A DNA stretch of 64,000 bases from Pseudoips prasinana (GCA_951640165.1 OX621237.1:2976001-3040000); one strand, 5' to 3'; shown: positions 50,969 through 62,078, counted from the first letter of the stretch. Program-made: numbers and translations. Notes: generated by a model not told the origin, from the sequence alone.

Positions 50969-51524
50969 TAACGTTAAAGATTAGCTTCTTTGAACTTTGT
51001 TTTATTTTTAAATTACTCCAAAATGGCGGAAGGTTCTTAATTCCCCATTTTTATTCGAGTATTTAATATGTATGTACATCGATTGCTAGCCTTTTAAAAA
51101 GAGTTTTGGTTTTTATATGCGTGGGAGTGCCATATAAATCTTGTTAAGATCATATAAGTATTTGGGAAGATAACCCACGGGTGCCATAAAAATAGGTAAA
51201 TATCATTCCCCAAATTGAAGATATTTCATGTTCAACTTAAGACCTATGAAAATGTTATAAAAGATACTTTTGTTTTATTTCCTTCTGCCAAAACTTTATC
51301 ACGAAATAAAGTATATTTTTAGCGCAAAAATAAGTCGTTTCCAGCAACAAGATGTTCAAGTGACTTCTTCACATAAATTACTGTAATTTTTATAGTTTGA
51401 GTTATAAACAGCGGGTGTACAGGGTTGTCGGGAATGAGCTAGATCTTAAGAGCTATGCCAACTTATAACGCTTTGGCTATTTAAAGTACACACGGCCTTG
51501 TATGCCCTTTAAAAAAACTTATTT

Positions 51525-51990
51525 ACTTATCGTATGGGTTGTGGTTACACTAGTCAGAGTTTTTCAAGCAGCCCATTAGGCCTCTGACATGGCTTAACGA
51601 CTATTGGTCCTGGGTTCGAATCCCGGTAAGTGCAAATATTTGTGTGATGAGCACGAATATTTGTTTCTGAGTGATGGATGTTTTCTATGTATTTAAGTAT
51701 TTATCTATCTATATAAGTATGTATATCGTCACCTGGTACCCATAGTACAAGCTTTGCTTAGTTTGAGGCTAGGATGATCTGTGTTACATTGTTCCTAGAT
51801 ATTATTATTATTATTGTCTAACGGCTACAACCGGGTCGAACAGCGTAAGGTGCCCTCCAAAGCACGGAGACGCTCAGAAATTAAACCACTTCAGTGGTCA
51901 CCCATCTATGGACTGACCGAGAGCCTAGGTGCTTAACCTCACCAATCCCTTACCGACCAGTGAGACCATCTGGCTATGAGCGCCTTCATC
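51525..51990 (+). repeat. Rep-F copy split by SINE-A
   Basis: 51525-51608 (TTATCGTATGGGTTGTGGTT...CATGGCTTAACGACTATTG) and 51818-51990 (TCTAACGGCTACAACCGGGT...GAGACCATCTGGCTATGAGC) join as in intact copies. The SINE-A lies between, with ATTG at both junctions. Confidence 0.88.
51609..51817 (+). mobile_element. SINE-A copy, 5'-truncated, inside Rep-F
   Basis: Begins at GTCCTGGGTTCGAATCCCGG, so it lacks the A box; it keeps the B box, body and (ATT)n tail. It is younger than its Rep-F host. Confidence 0.88.
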
Positions 51991-52283
51991 AAAACACGAT
52001 CAAATCGTAAGTATGCGTCAATAAAGATTTATCGTTGTTCTCAGTATTCTAATTGAACCTTAAGGTAATAACCCCGCAGACCTTTAAGCGACATTGTTAG
52101 TCGGCGGTAGTGTCAGAACCTTAAATGTATGCGAGAATTACCTTTGAATAAATTTAGGAGTATATTATTAAAATTTCTGTGCGACAAGTGTTTTTATAAT
52201 GTAGATGAATACTTTAAATGTAAGATATAATAATTATTATTTATTTTGTAGGTTATCATGTTGGTAGTTTTTCTTTTATCTTT
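51991..52283. other. No supported gene
   Basis: AT-rich spacer. Confidence 0.4.
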
Positions 52284-52535
52284 AACTAGCTGTGCCCCGC
52301 GGTTTTACCCGCGTTAAATTTTATAAATTATCACAGCTCCTGCCCCGTAGGTGATAGCGTGATAATATGTAGCCTATATGTTGACCCGACCTCTTGGTAA
52401 TATTCATGCATTTGAAGTAAATCTATGCAGTAATTTTATAGTTTAGCCCGGACATACATACAGACAAACAGACACACAGACAAAAATTCTAAAGACTATA
52501 TTTTTGGCTTCGATATAGATAGTAGATCACGCCCC
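52284..52535 (+). repeat. Rep-K variant
   Basis: The head CTAGCTGTGCCCCGCGGTTT is identical to Rep-K, but the interior (CTCCTGCCCCGTAGGTGATA, TAGTTTAGCCCGGACATACA, ACAGACAAACAGACACACAG) differs: a third sub-type. Confidence 0.75.
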
Positions 52536-53205
52536 AAGTATCCTTTAAAAAAAATATTCAATGTACAGTTTTGACTTTCGTACGATTTTATTATAAGTAT
52601 AGATAGGTATTACGTTTAATATTTGTATGCCATGATATAAAGATGGTAAATGTGTGATACCATGAAAATTTTGTCATCTATTTGTACACCACATTTATGC
52701 AAAGAAATATTTTTGTATTTGTATTTTTGTATAAACTGTTATTAGAATTTTACCGAAAACAAACACACATAACAGCAGCGCGGGATCCGGAAGTTACAAT
52801 CCCGCAAGTCGGAGAAAGTTTTTCGCCATTCATGTTCTGGATATAGCCTTCGGGGAAGGCAATGTCTTCATGAAGAGTCTCTACCTGCACGGGGCATAAC
52901 CAACCATTTAAATGATCTGTGCGGTATCTGGAGTCACTCTCGATTGATATGCTATCAGGAAGATCTCATAGGTGGATAGCAAGTGCACATAATAGGATCA
53001 AGCTACTATCATGTCATTCATCCTACAATGTCTGTGAATCTCACACTACATTTCTGTGTTCGGATCAATGTTTATAGGTTTGCTCAATCAATGATTCATT
53101 ATCTAATTCATTAACTGATACGTTGCTACATAACTTCTGGTATGTGTCCTGTCTGGTACTTTCTATAATAATAAAATATTAATAATACAACAAGAATTTA
53201 TCTGT
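52536..53205. other. No supported gene
   Basis: Moderately GC-rich at 52780-52960 but with no recognisable reading frame or repeat. Confidence 0.4.
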
Positions 53206-53208
53206 TAT

Positions 53209-53745
53209 AGCTAAGTTAGTAGATTGACAAGTTATTAGATTGGGACTCACTATTGTATAGCTATATAAATAAATTGGGACTCACTCTTGTTCAGCTAATT
53301 TAATAGATTGGGAAGTTGTTAGATATGGACTCACTCTTATATAACTATATTAGTAAATTGGAAAGTTGTTAGATAGGGTCTCACTATTGTATAGCTATGT
53401 AAGTAAATTGGGACTCACTCTTGTTAGATTTGGACTCACTATTATATAACTATATTAGTAAATTAGAAAGTTGTTAGATAGGGACTCACTATTGTATAGC
53501 TATGTAAGTAAATTGGGGATCACTTTTGTATAACTAATTTAATAGATTGGGAAGTTGATTTTGATTTAGTTGATTTAGTTAGATTTTGAGTCATTCTTAT
53601 ACAACTATATTAGTGAATTGGAAAGTTGTTAGATTGGGACTCACTATTAAACAGTTATGTTGTAGGTTATACTTGTTATGTTGTTTGATTGGGTACTCGC
53701 TCTTGTGTAGCTAAGTAGATGGGAATGTTGGTAGATTGGAAACTC
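53209..53745. repeat. Degenerate minisatellite, alternating about 33- and 52-nt units
   Basis: About ten units built on TTGGGACTCACTATTGTATA, GCTATGTAAGTAAATTG and GGGAAGTTGTTAGAT. Short units (ending TAAGTAAA) alternate with long units (ending GTTGTTAGATA). Confidence 0.9.
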
Positions 53746-53799
53746 TCTTACTACAGAAAGAGATTCCAATTTTAGGGCTAATTTGAGTAGTAAATTATT

Positions 53800-53988
53800 A
53801 TCACACTACTATTATAAAGGCGAAAGTTTGTGAGTGTGTACGTTTGTTACTTCTTCACGTCTAAACGGCTGCAAAGATTTTAATAAAATTTGGTATGAAG
53901 TTAGCTGACACCCTCGATTAACACATTGGCTATAATTAATCAAGTTTAACGTGGGTAAACCCGCGAGGTACAGCTAGTTATAAATAAT
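53800..53988 (-). repeat. Rep-K copy
   Basis: The reverse complement starts CTAGCTGTACCTCGCGGGTT and ends CCTTTATAATAGTAGTGTGAT. Confidence 0.85.
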
Positions 53989-54800
53989 CGCCGATTTCGT
54001 TTTCATGAAACAACTGTCTTTATACTCTACAATAGATTTCATTGTCCTTGTTTTTGTTCCCGCAATCTGGCTCATGACAGCCCTGAGTGTACCGAACGAT
54101 CTATTTATATGTGTTTGCGCACATTTCTTGTAATTCAAGTATTTGTCACATTTTTATTCACTTACGCAGTTCATTTGAGTACATGTGTGTGCGCCATATT
54201 GCCCGCCGAAATCCGTATGTTTGATTTTTGACATTATTATGATTGAGTGCGAAAATTAATGTTATTGCTTTCACAAGTATGATTTGAGTATAACTCTTTC
54301 GTTGCTTGGAGTCATTACAGTGTACGGTGCGGCGTATGTAAAGTGTACAATTGATGAAAGAAGTATGATTTGAATGTAATATATAAAACTCTCCTGTCTC
54401 AGTGTTTCTCTGCAAACTCCTTCGAAACGGCTTGATTATTAGATTCTTATGAAAATTTTTGTGCATATTTGGTATGTCTGAGAATCGGTCGTAAACTATC
54501 TTTGGAACCCCTAAGTTATAATAGTAGCCCAGACAAAAAAAAATATCCTAAATCTTCACCCTTCTAATATCATATTTTTTAATTTTTTGTACCCTATTTT
54601 TAATAGCCATAATATTTTTATTTAATTTTTGTGGGATTTTAATGAAATTTTTTTATGGATTTGATTGGGTCTCTTGATGACATAGAATTAGTCCCGGTAG
54701 GTAGCGCTGCGATGAGATTTCAGATTTTATTTCTGCTGGGGCTGCTAGTATATAATATTTAAATTGATGAATCAAAATATACACACATCAATAGGCTGTA
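53989..54800. other. No supported gene
   Basis: The 54158-54466 frame on the minus strand has no domain. The rest is AT-rich. Confidence 0.45.
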
Positions 54801-54801
54801 G

Positions 54802-54867
54802 AATAAAGTATAACATGAAAATGATTATATATTTTTATATATAATCATTTTCATGTTATACTTTATT
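54802..54867. repeat. Perfect 31-bp palindrome with 4-nt loop
   Basis: 54802-54832 (AATAAAGTATAACATGAAAA...) is mirrored exactly at 54837-54867. Confidence 0.95.
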
Positions 54868-54984
54868 TGGCTATTTATAGATTTTCTACATTATTAAGAA
54901 GGAAATACATTACGCTTCTAAAATGCTCTAGTATGAATGTAAAGTGTGTGTCAGTCGGGGAGGATAATAATAACATAATTAAGT

Positions 54985-55480
54985 ATCCTGTATCCTGGGA
55001 TATAATTCACACATTCAAACTAAGCAGAGCTTGTACTATTGAAACCAGATAACCGATATAGCTACTACATAAACTACTTTTTTTATAAATACATACTTAT
55101 ATACATAATTACATTCAGACTCAGGACAAACAGACATGTTCATGCACACAAATACTTATAGAGATAGTATTAGGACTCACACGTGTCAAACATACGTTCA
55201 TATGTGTAACATCCTCCCAGACTGACACACACTTTACACACAAACACACGTAACGCCGAAAGGTCGTGAGTTCAATTCCCACCCAGGACAGACCTGGGTG
55301 GGAATCGAACCCAAGACCTACAGCGTGAAAGACCAACCAACCGACCTGCCTTTATTATGTGTGTGTGTGTATATTTGTGTGTAAAGTGGGTGTCAGTCTG
55401 GGAGGATGTTACACATATGTACATATGTATGACACGTGTGAGTCCTAATACTATCTCTATAAGTATATCATAAGAGATGT
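54985..55480. mobile_element. SINE-E fold-back with (CA)n arms
   Basis: A minus-strand SINE-E body (54985-55143: ACATTCAGACTCAGGACAAA) leads into a palindrome centred near 55291. Left arm 55144-55290: AGAGATAGTATTAGGACTCA, CATCCTCCCAGACTGACACA, AGTTCAATTCCCACCCAGG. Right arm 55292-55475: CCTGGGTGGGAATCGAACCC, GTCAGTCTGGGAGGATGTTA, GTGAGTCCTAATACTATCTC. The SINE B box lies at the turn. Confidence 0.88.
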
Positions 55481-55699
55481 TTCCTGTCAATGTTAAAGAT
55501 GATTTGATTCTAGTACATTCCTATGACAAGGAAGTACATATTAATATAACAAGAGAGTACCAATGTCGCCAAAACAAACATTTTATTTTTACAATTACGT
55601 ATTTGATGTTATTTTGGTCTTTACGTCGTAATCTACTCGCTTACGTTGTGATCACGTAGCTATTGGACGCTGGATTATTTTCATTAGATACCCATCGCA
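55481..55699. other. No supported gene
   Basis: A 60-codon frame (55477-55659) without recognisable features. Confidence 0.4.
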
Positions 55700-56216
55700 A
55701 TACTGATGTCATAGATTAGTTGTTTTTTTTAAACAGCATGCCTATGTCGCAAATATGTTTAATACAACAGTTCTATGTCATTTAGTTGTTTTTTAAGACA
55801 ACAGTTCTATGTCACTTAGTTGTTCTTTAGTACAACAGTATTATGTCACCTACTTTTTTTTAAGACAACAATCTATGTCACCCTGTGGTTTTAATAGGTA
55901 CAACAGTTCTATGTCACCTAGTTGTATTTTAAGACAACAATTGTATGTTAGTTGGTTGTTTTTTTAAACAAACCTACACCTAATTGCTTTTTAATACAAC
56001 AGTTCTATGTCAACTAAGTGCTGTTAGTACAACAGTTATATGTCACTTAGTTGTTCCTTATTACAACAGTATTATGTCACCTAGTGGTTATTAAGACAAC
56101 AGTTCTATGTTACTTGGTTGCTGTTTTTTAAACAAAGTTACACCTAGTCGTTTTATAATACAACAGTTCTATGTCATCTTGTTGTTTTAAGACGACAACT
56201 TTATGTCTCACAATTG
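55700..56216. repeat. Minisatellite, 34-nt units with internal dyads
   Basis: About a dozen units of the type ACAACAGTTCTATGTCACTT followed by AGTTGTTTTTTAAG. Each unit boundary gives GTTGT...ACAAC, a small stem. A longer unit of about 63 nt with TTTTTAAACAAA...TACACCTA occurs twice (near 55945 and 56120), indicating a higher-order repeat. Not a CRISPR array: units are contiguous without unique spacers. Confidence 0.92.
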
Positions 56217-56482
56217 CGTTTTTAGCAGATGTCAAAAGGCGCAGATTCTCGTTTATATATACTTTTAACGTTTGTTACGGTATACTTTCGTTAGTGCCCA
56301 TTTTTTAAATCCTTTTTTATTTGATAGGGAATGCTTTTGAAATTAACAATTCAGAAAGCGTATACATTTTTGTTAAATCGATAGGAATAGAGAAAAGATA
56401 GAGATTGTACTCTGTTTATTTAAACAGTTATTACTATATTTAGACAAAATCTCAGCGTCGCGTAATGTTGCATCAATCAAAT

Positions 56483-56615
56483 GGTTGTCTGGAAGAGATC
56501 GCTTAAGGCGATAAGACCACCCGTTGTATATTATGTTCTTTATATCCAATGTATTTTATTACTTTTTCGGTTTGAGTGTGTATAATAAAGAATATTCTAC
56601 CTACCTATCTATCTG
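56483..56615 (+). mobile_element. Jockey-type LINE 3' UTR with conserved hairpin
   Basis: GGTTGTCTGGAAGAGATCGC, TTAAGGCGATAAGACCACCC, TGTGTATAATAAAGAATATT and (CTAC/TATC)n. Stem ATCGC/GCGAT at 56498-56502 and 56508-56512. Confidence 0.8.
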
Positions 56616-57055
56616 TTTCTTAAATAACATACTCGTGACAATTGAATACAATGCCTTAATCCGCGCTACCAAACAAGTAAATAAAACATATCTATAATGC
56701 ACGGGCTCTCACATTACTGAAATTGGGCAACCCAACGGATTCCCAGAAACCTGTAGCCTCACATGAAGCAATAACGCTGGTAATCTTTATAAATTCTAAC
56801 TGTCGGGCAATGGTGTACTAGCACCGATATATTTCACGATGAGGCAACGAACGTCGCCAACAAAAATAATACCGAAGTGTGGGTGGGATGCACTACTCAC
56901 ATTGCAATACGAGGCTATAGGTTTTGGAGGAGGCACTTTAGTTTTTTTATTTAATTCTATAAAACCTCTAACTTATATTTTGACTTTGAACATTGAATTG
57001 AATTGACAATGTTTGAATTCCGATCCGGTATGACATAGCAACCTTCAAGAAGCGA
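56616..57055. other. No supported gene
   Basis: No recognised repeat or gene. Confidence 0.4.
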
Positions 57056-57059
57056 GCCT

Positions 57060-57175
57060 ATTCTTTTCGTAAAGGCAGGCAACACACTTGCGGTGGTATT
57101 GCGAGTGTCCATGGGCGGCGGTGATTACTTACTATCCGGTGACCCAGTTGCTCGTTTGCCATCCTATTTTATAAA
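57060..57175 (+). repeat. Fragment of an abundant lepidopteran repeat
   Basis: AAAGGCAGGCAACACACTTG, GCGAGTGTCCATGGGCGGCG, GTGATTACTTACTATCCGGT and TTGCTCGTTTGCCATCCTAT form a block I recognise as widespread in Lepidoptera; the class is uncertain. Confidence 0.55.
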
Positions 57176-57410
57176 AAAAGAATCTTGAAGTAATTTACTT
57201 TGTACTCTACAGACTGTACACGTAACACGCGGGACGCGGTACTATATAAAGAAATTCAAATAGTTTCAATATAAAATGAACTTTTTGTGTAGAATAAAGA
57301 GTATTCTTGTTTTTTAATATTTCCATAATGAAATAAGTGCCTATAGTGTTTATTGTCTGTTTACCAACTTCAACTCATTAAGATTTCGACTTCCATAAAT
57401 TGAATGTATA

Positions 57411-57547
57411 GTCTCCAGCATATCCAGTTACCCCAAACTATCAATTTTTTTTTATAGTTTTTCAACTTTTTCACATAAGCATAAAGTTCACTTTCAACTG
57501 TGGAAGTTTGACAGATTGGGGTAGCTTGATGTGCTGGCGTCTGTACC
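57411..57547. mobile_element. MITE-1 copy, diverged left end
   Basis: TCCAGCATATCCAGTTACCC at the left, GGGGTAGCTTGATGTGCTGG and CGTCTGTA at the right; interior TTCACTTTCAACTGTGGAAG. Confidence 0.82.
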
Positions 57548-57900
57548 AATGTATGGCAATTAGACTATTCTTTTAGATATTCATAAATTCTTACATTCGT
57601 GGGCCTTATATATTTAAAAGATACGTGTAATATGAAGAGGAGCGAACGAACGAAACCTAAGGAGCTTATTTCCCAATTAACTTGAACTGTTGTTCAAGTT
57701 AAATTTATATTTATTTTAAATTATAATATATAAAATTGGATATTTTCTTTTAGTGTCCACTCAGTAATAAAATAATAAAATATTTCGATATAAGATTATC
57801 GAGTTTCTGTGGAGGATGTTAATTATCCCATAAAAATGTGTTATTTTTCCATTTATATATTCACAATAATGAATTCTTTACACATATTAGTAATAGCTTC
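57548..57900. other. AT-rich, no gene
   Basis: Contains a small dyad near 57680 (AACTTGAAC...GTTCAAGTT). Confidence 0.45.
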
Positions 57901-58212
57901 AAAAAGTTGAGAGGTGTCAAGGGACACCCGGATGGAACGAAGTTATTTCTTATTATTTATTATATACAAAAAACCTGTATACACTCAACAAAAATAATCG
58001 TCGCGACACCACACTGTTCTATGCGAAATAGAAATGAAAATATCTGGCTTGCTTTCTATAAGAGAGAGACAGATAGAGAGAGAGAGAGAGACAGACAGAG
58101 AAACATGCGCACGCCGCACAGCTGCAAAAAGTGTCGTGACAACTTTTCGTAAGATTTTTTTCCGCCTAGCCCCCTTTCACAACGCGCGATAAGGAACTTC
58201 GTTCCAAAACTA
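57901..58212. repeat. Rep-G copy
   Basis: TTGAGAGGTGTCAAGGGACA, CCGGATGGAACGAAGTTATT, TCGTCGCGACACCACACTGT, a (GA)n tract, AAAAAGTGTCGTGACAACTT, AGGAACTTCGTTCCAAAAC. Same length class as 42222-42512. Frames through it are not genes. Confidence 0.82.
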
Positions 58213-58650
58213 TTGGAGACAAACCACACACAAAGAACAAAAAACCCAAACGTACTACATGAATCACCTCCATAAAACACACAAAAATAACTATTATCAT
58301 AACTAAAGTCTCATAATAATATAATCGTCGCCTATGAGTAACCCGTAGTACCGCATCCACGGGCCCTTCTGCCCACTTGGCGGTATTTTTATAATGTCAC
58401 TGTAAGTTTAATCTGGTCTCCGCATTATTCACAAGCCCGTTGAACGATATACTTCTCCTCTAGCTGGACGACACGGCACATCTTTGATTTAGAAGTGGCG
58501 CCTCGCTTTTTAAATTAAAATACATTTTTTGTGTGAAATTATTAATGGGAATGACGTAATTTAATTATGGAAAAATGCGATTGGAATGGGGATAGGTATT
58601 GTTTGTATGTCATCATTTGTTGGAGATGTTAGTTTGTTGGTATATTATTA
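58213..58650. other. No supported gene
   Basis: No recognised repeat; short frames only. Confidence 0.4.
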
Positions 58651-58651
58651 T

Positions 58652-58926
58652 ACTAGCTGTGCCTTGCGGTTTTATCTGCGATAAACTTTATAAATTACTA
58701 GCTGTGCGCCGCAGTTTTAACCGCGTTAAACTTTATAAATTATAGCCTATGTGTTAATCCAGGGTGTCAGGTAACTCCATACCAAATTTCATTAAAATCG
58801 CTCCAGCCGTTTAGACGTGAAGAAGTAACAAACATACACACTCATATACTCTCAATTATAATATTAGTGTGATATTAACAAACATACACACTCATATACT
58901 CTCAATTATAATATTAGTGTGATATC
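58652..58926 (+). repeat. Rep-K copies with an exact 50-bp tandem duplication
   Basis: A truncated head (58652-58698) precedes a full Rep-K (58699 on: CTAGCTGTGCGCCGCAGTTT...TATAGCCTATGTGTTAATCC). The last 50 bp (AACAAACATACACACTCATA...GTGTGATATT) are repeated exactly at 58827-58876 and 58877-58925. Confidence 0.85.
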
Positions 58927-59102
58927 CTATGTGTTATTCGGATAAATAAAGCAATATTACTACAAAGTCTCATCAAAATCCGTTCGGCAGTTTTTACGCG
59001 AAGAGTAACAAACATTCATACCTACTTCCATATTCACGAACTTTTGCATTTATAATCTTTCTAATATTATAAATGCAAAAGTTCGTGAATATGGGAAGTA
59101 GG
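58927..59102. repeat. Rep-K variant ending in a fold-back
   Basis: CCTATGTGTTATTCGGATAA...GAAGAGTAACAAACATTCAT, then arms 59021-59056 and 59066-59102 (CCTACTTCC, then TATTCACGAACTTTTGCATT) form a hairpin with a single bulged base and a 9-nt loop. Confidence 0.85.
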
Positions 59103-59295
59103 AATCACAAAGTATTTTGTTCGTCTTGTTAAAAAGCTAAGAATGTGATAAAATTCATGACATATTTTCAAAATCATTTCAATCATCAGGTAGATAGAAT
59201 TATATATCTTGTGATTTGGTTCACGACGGTCCTAAGCATGGAGTACAGGATTAAAAATGAAACTAAAGAGATGGTTAGACAGTAACTTTTACTTA

Positions 59296-59527
59296 CTTTA
59301 TCGTAAGGGCAGTGGTTACCCTGGTATCAGAGTTGTTGAAGCCGCCCAGTAGGCCTTTAACATGGCTTAACGACTGTTGCCTAATGGCTACAATGGGGGC
59401 CAACAGCTTAACGTGCCCTCCGAAGCACGGAGATGTTAAAAAATGAAAGCACTTCGGCGGTCACCCATCTATGAATACCGCGAGCCTAGTTGCTTAACCA
59501 CGCCAATCATTACAGACCGGTGACTTC
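59296..59527 (+). repeat. Rep-F copy
   Basis: TATCGTAAGGGCAGTGGTTA, GCCGCCCAGTAGGCCTTTAA, AACAGCTTAACGTGCCCTCC, GGCGGTCACCCATCTATGAA, ATTACAGACCGGTGA; the last few dozen bases are missing. Confidence 0.85.
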
Positions 59528-59944
59528 TTCATCCCCTTTTTGAGTAAATTTTTGTTAAGTAGCTTATTTCATTCCCAGGTGTTAATATTTTCTCGCAACA
59601 ACCGTTTAGCCGATTAGAATAGTGGCAGTTAAAGGAAGTTACTTGGGTTTTTGAATGCGAAATGCAGCACACTTTACAGATAGAGTTCGCCTCACACCTT
59701 GACACAAACCTTTGAATTTAATGCCATATTTAATGTCGTATCCAGATCCTTCAGAAAAGCTTCAATGTTCCCTATAGATACATTCGTTATAATCCACCTC
59801 TCTCAATATCTCTTTCTTACTCGAATTACAGGCAAAATTCATGTCTTATACGAGCAAGCAAGGATCTTAACAAACTATGCAAAGATTTATCACTTGACCC
59901 ATTCATCACAAAAAGCAGTACGGCAAGGAATATTTTTAACTTAA
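59528..59944. other. Unassigned; possible coding relic
   Basis: An 81-codon frame at 59699-59944 directly precedes a LINE-like 3' tail, so it may be a decayed LINE C-terminus, but I cannot match its residues to a motif. Confidence 0.3.
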
Positions 59945-60165
59945 ATCATTCTTCTTTAACTTAGTATTTAAATTTTGTAATATTTTATTTAGTTAGTTGT
60001 AGTTCTTTAGTTATATATTAATGATAATCTATAGGTGATAACCTAGGCACTGATATGTCTGTTGCAATTTGTGAAAACCTGGCTCATTGTTGCTTAGTTA
60101 ATATTAAATTTTATGTTTAATAACTGTTGGTTTTCCTATCTAAATAAATAAATAAATATATTTTA
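59945..60165 (+). mobile_element. LINE-like 3' tail
   Basis: CTAGGCACTGATATGTCTGT resembles GAGCTGATATATCTGT in the I-type LINE 3' UTR at 26129, and the segment ends in TAAATAAATAAATAAATATA. Probable 3' end of a related LINE. Confidence 0.45.
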
Positions 60166-60524
60166 TTGTTATAAATATTTATGTTTGTACTAACTACATC
60201 TTTATAAATACAAATTTATAAGAAATTAAACTAACTACACGGTTATTTCAATTGCACCTATTTTTAATGTCCGGAGAGAACCTGCAGTTCCGTGGTACAC
60301 GTTTCGACCTAGTTCAAACTCCAGGCTCTCACAAGGAACACTTTACAAACTTTACTCCACCTGTAAACTTGATATTTTGGAAATAACCTTATGAGAAGTG
60401 AATAAACAATATTACTATAATTAAAATTATTATTATGTATAGTTGCAATGGCATCTGCCTTTCGTTGGCATAATTGCAGTATAAGCGCTAATATTAGTAT
60501 GAAAGTATGAGTTAGATTCTCTAC

Positions 60525-60790
60525 CATACATCATCAGCCTGATGTCGTCCTCTACTGGACATAGGCATTTTTGGTCTCTAAAATATTGCCAATTGGAGGG
60601 GTTTGCCGTAGTCACCGCGCTTGTCATACTATTTGGTGTCCGCAGTTAGGTGGTAGTTATTCAACAGGAGGCGCTGCTGTCCGACTACTTGGTGTATCTC
60701 TTAGTCGCTTTTTACGAAACACACGGGATGGTATGGGGTGATCCTGTTATTCCTTCTTGGTCAGAAATCACATGGCTAGGCCACACCCTA
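60525..60790 (-). mobile_element. Rep-X copy
   Basis: The reverse complement has GGGATCACCCCATACCATCC-like sequence, ACCAAGTAGTCGGACAGCAG, TATGTCCAGTAGAGGACGAC and ATCAGGCTGATGATG; the same order as at 44976-45240. Confidence 0.72.
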
Positions 60791-62070
60791 CCATACAGCC
60801 GTACATATTTACATAACCAGACGAAAAGAACAGAAGAAATTATGCAAAATTTATTTGTTATTTGGCATTTAGTCGCGAATTCCAGACGACAATGATCATA
60901 ACTCATAGCATTCCGCGATTTAAAGTTGTCATAACTAAAATTGATTTATTTTTCACAAGATAATGAGGAGAAAAAACTTAATAAATATTCTGGTAATTGT
61001 TGAAAGGATTTATTATTTTTTATATTAACGGTAACTGGACCAAAGTAAAAAAATCGGTAACTGCGAGTTCAATTCTGAGTTTACGAATTCAAAAATGTTT
61101 CATGCTATGTCTTCATGTATAAAATGGATAATAAGCAAGGCAGGTTGGTACAGGTTCAATTTAAAAATAGGATTAATCAGGAAAAAATATCTGATTAATA
61201 ATATTATCCTAAAAGTCAGACTAAAGTTTTCAGTCAAAAAGAAGTGCGACTGGGCAGCTGTTTACTTAGATGAATTGGAGAAATAAAAGTACAGATCGGT
61301 ATTCTTTTGTTTTCCACTATCCTATGATACAGGAAAAGTCTACTAGCGACAAATTAAAAATATATTTATATATTATATTTAGACATCGCTCGCTCCCTTT
61401 CCCACCCACGCGTCACTGTGACCAAGTTACAATTGTTATATTAAAAACACCTATAGTTACTCTGTCTTTTTCAACCGAACAATAAGAAAACTTAATAAAT
61501 TTCATCTCAGAACACCTCAAATTCAAACATAAACTCTTAATTCTAAAGATCGAAATAAAATTACTCTAATGAATCCATTAAACAAGATACAAGAAAAAAG
61601 CAAAAAAAAATGCGAACGCCACGTGCCAGCAGCGACGGAAACGTATAATAGTATAGTCCCCCTCTCCGCAAGTACATTCCCCCTTTACCTTCTTAAGTAC
61701 GTCCCCCCTCCGTCCCCCTTCAGTAGTAGCCGGCTATTTCTAGTAGCAGCAGCAGAGACACTTCACTTGTACTTTACAGAATATTTTGATGTGACTTTTC
61801 TTGTCATAGACTCAAGAACAGTAGACCGGGCTAAATAATCAAAACATTGTTGATAATTTGAATGATACCTAATTTCTCTCTGTAAAGAAAATACTATATC
61901 AAATAATCAAAAATAATGATATTCCCGATAACTTCTATGTTTGAGAGTTTTGGTTTAATATTTCCATTGTATTAAAAATAGTAATTTATGATATTAAGTC
62001 GTTTAGTTTATTGAGACAAAACTGAGTTTGTAAAATAATAAGAATTTCTGTATACGTTTCATATTTGGAT
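60791..62070. other. 1.3 kb without identified genes
   Basis: AT-rich. 61600-61760 is pyrimidine- and CpG-richer than its surroundings, and the 61569-61838 frame has no recognisable domain; it could be an untranslated region of a host gene but nothing supports that further. Confidence 0.4.
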
Positions 62071-62078
62071 TACGGAAA

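Noticed and set aside
55700..56216. Regularly spaced repeats resembling a CRISPR array
   Set aside because: Units are contiguous and degenerate, with no unique spacers, in a eukaryotic context.
61569..61838. 89-codon frame with polyproline-like stretch
   Set aside because: No domain, composition follows a pyrimidine-rich patch, and no supporting start or splice context.
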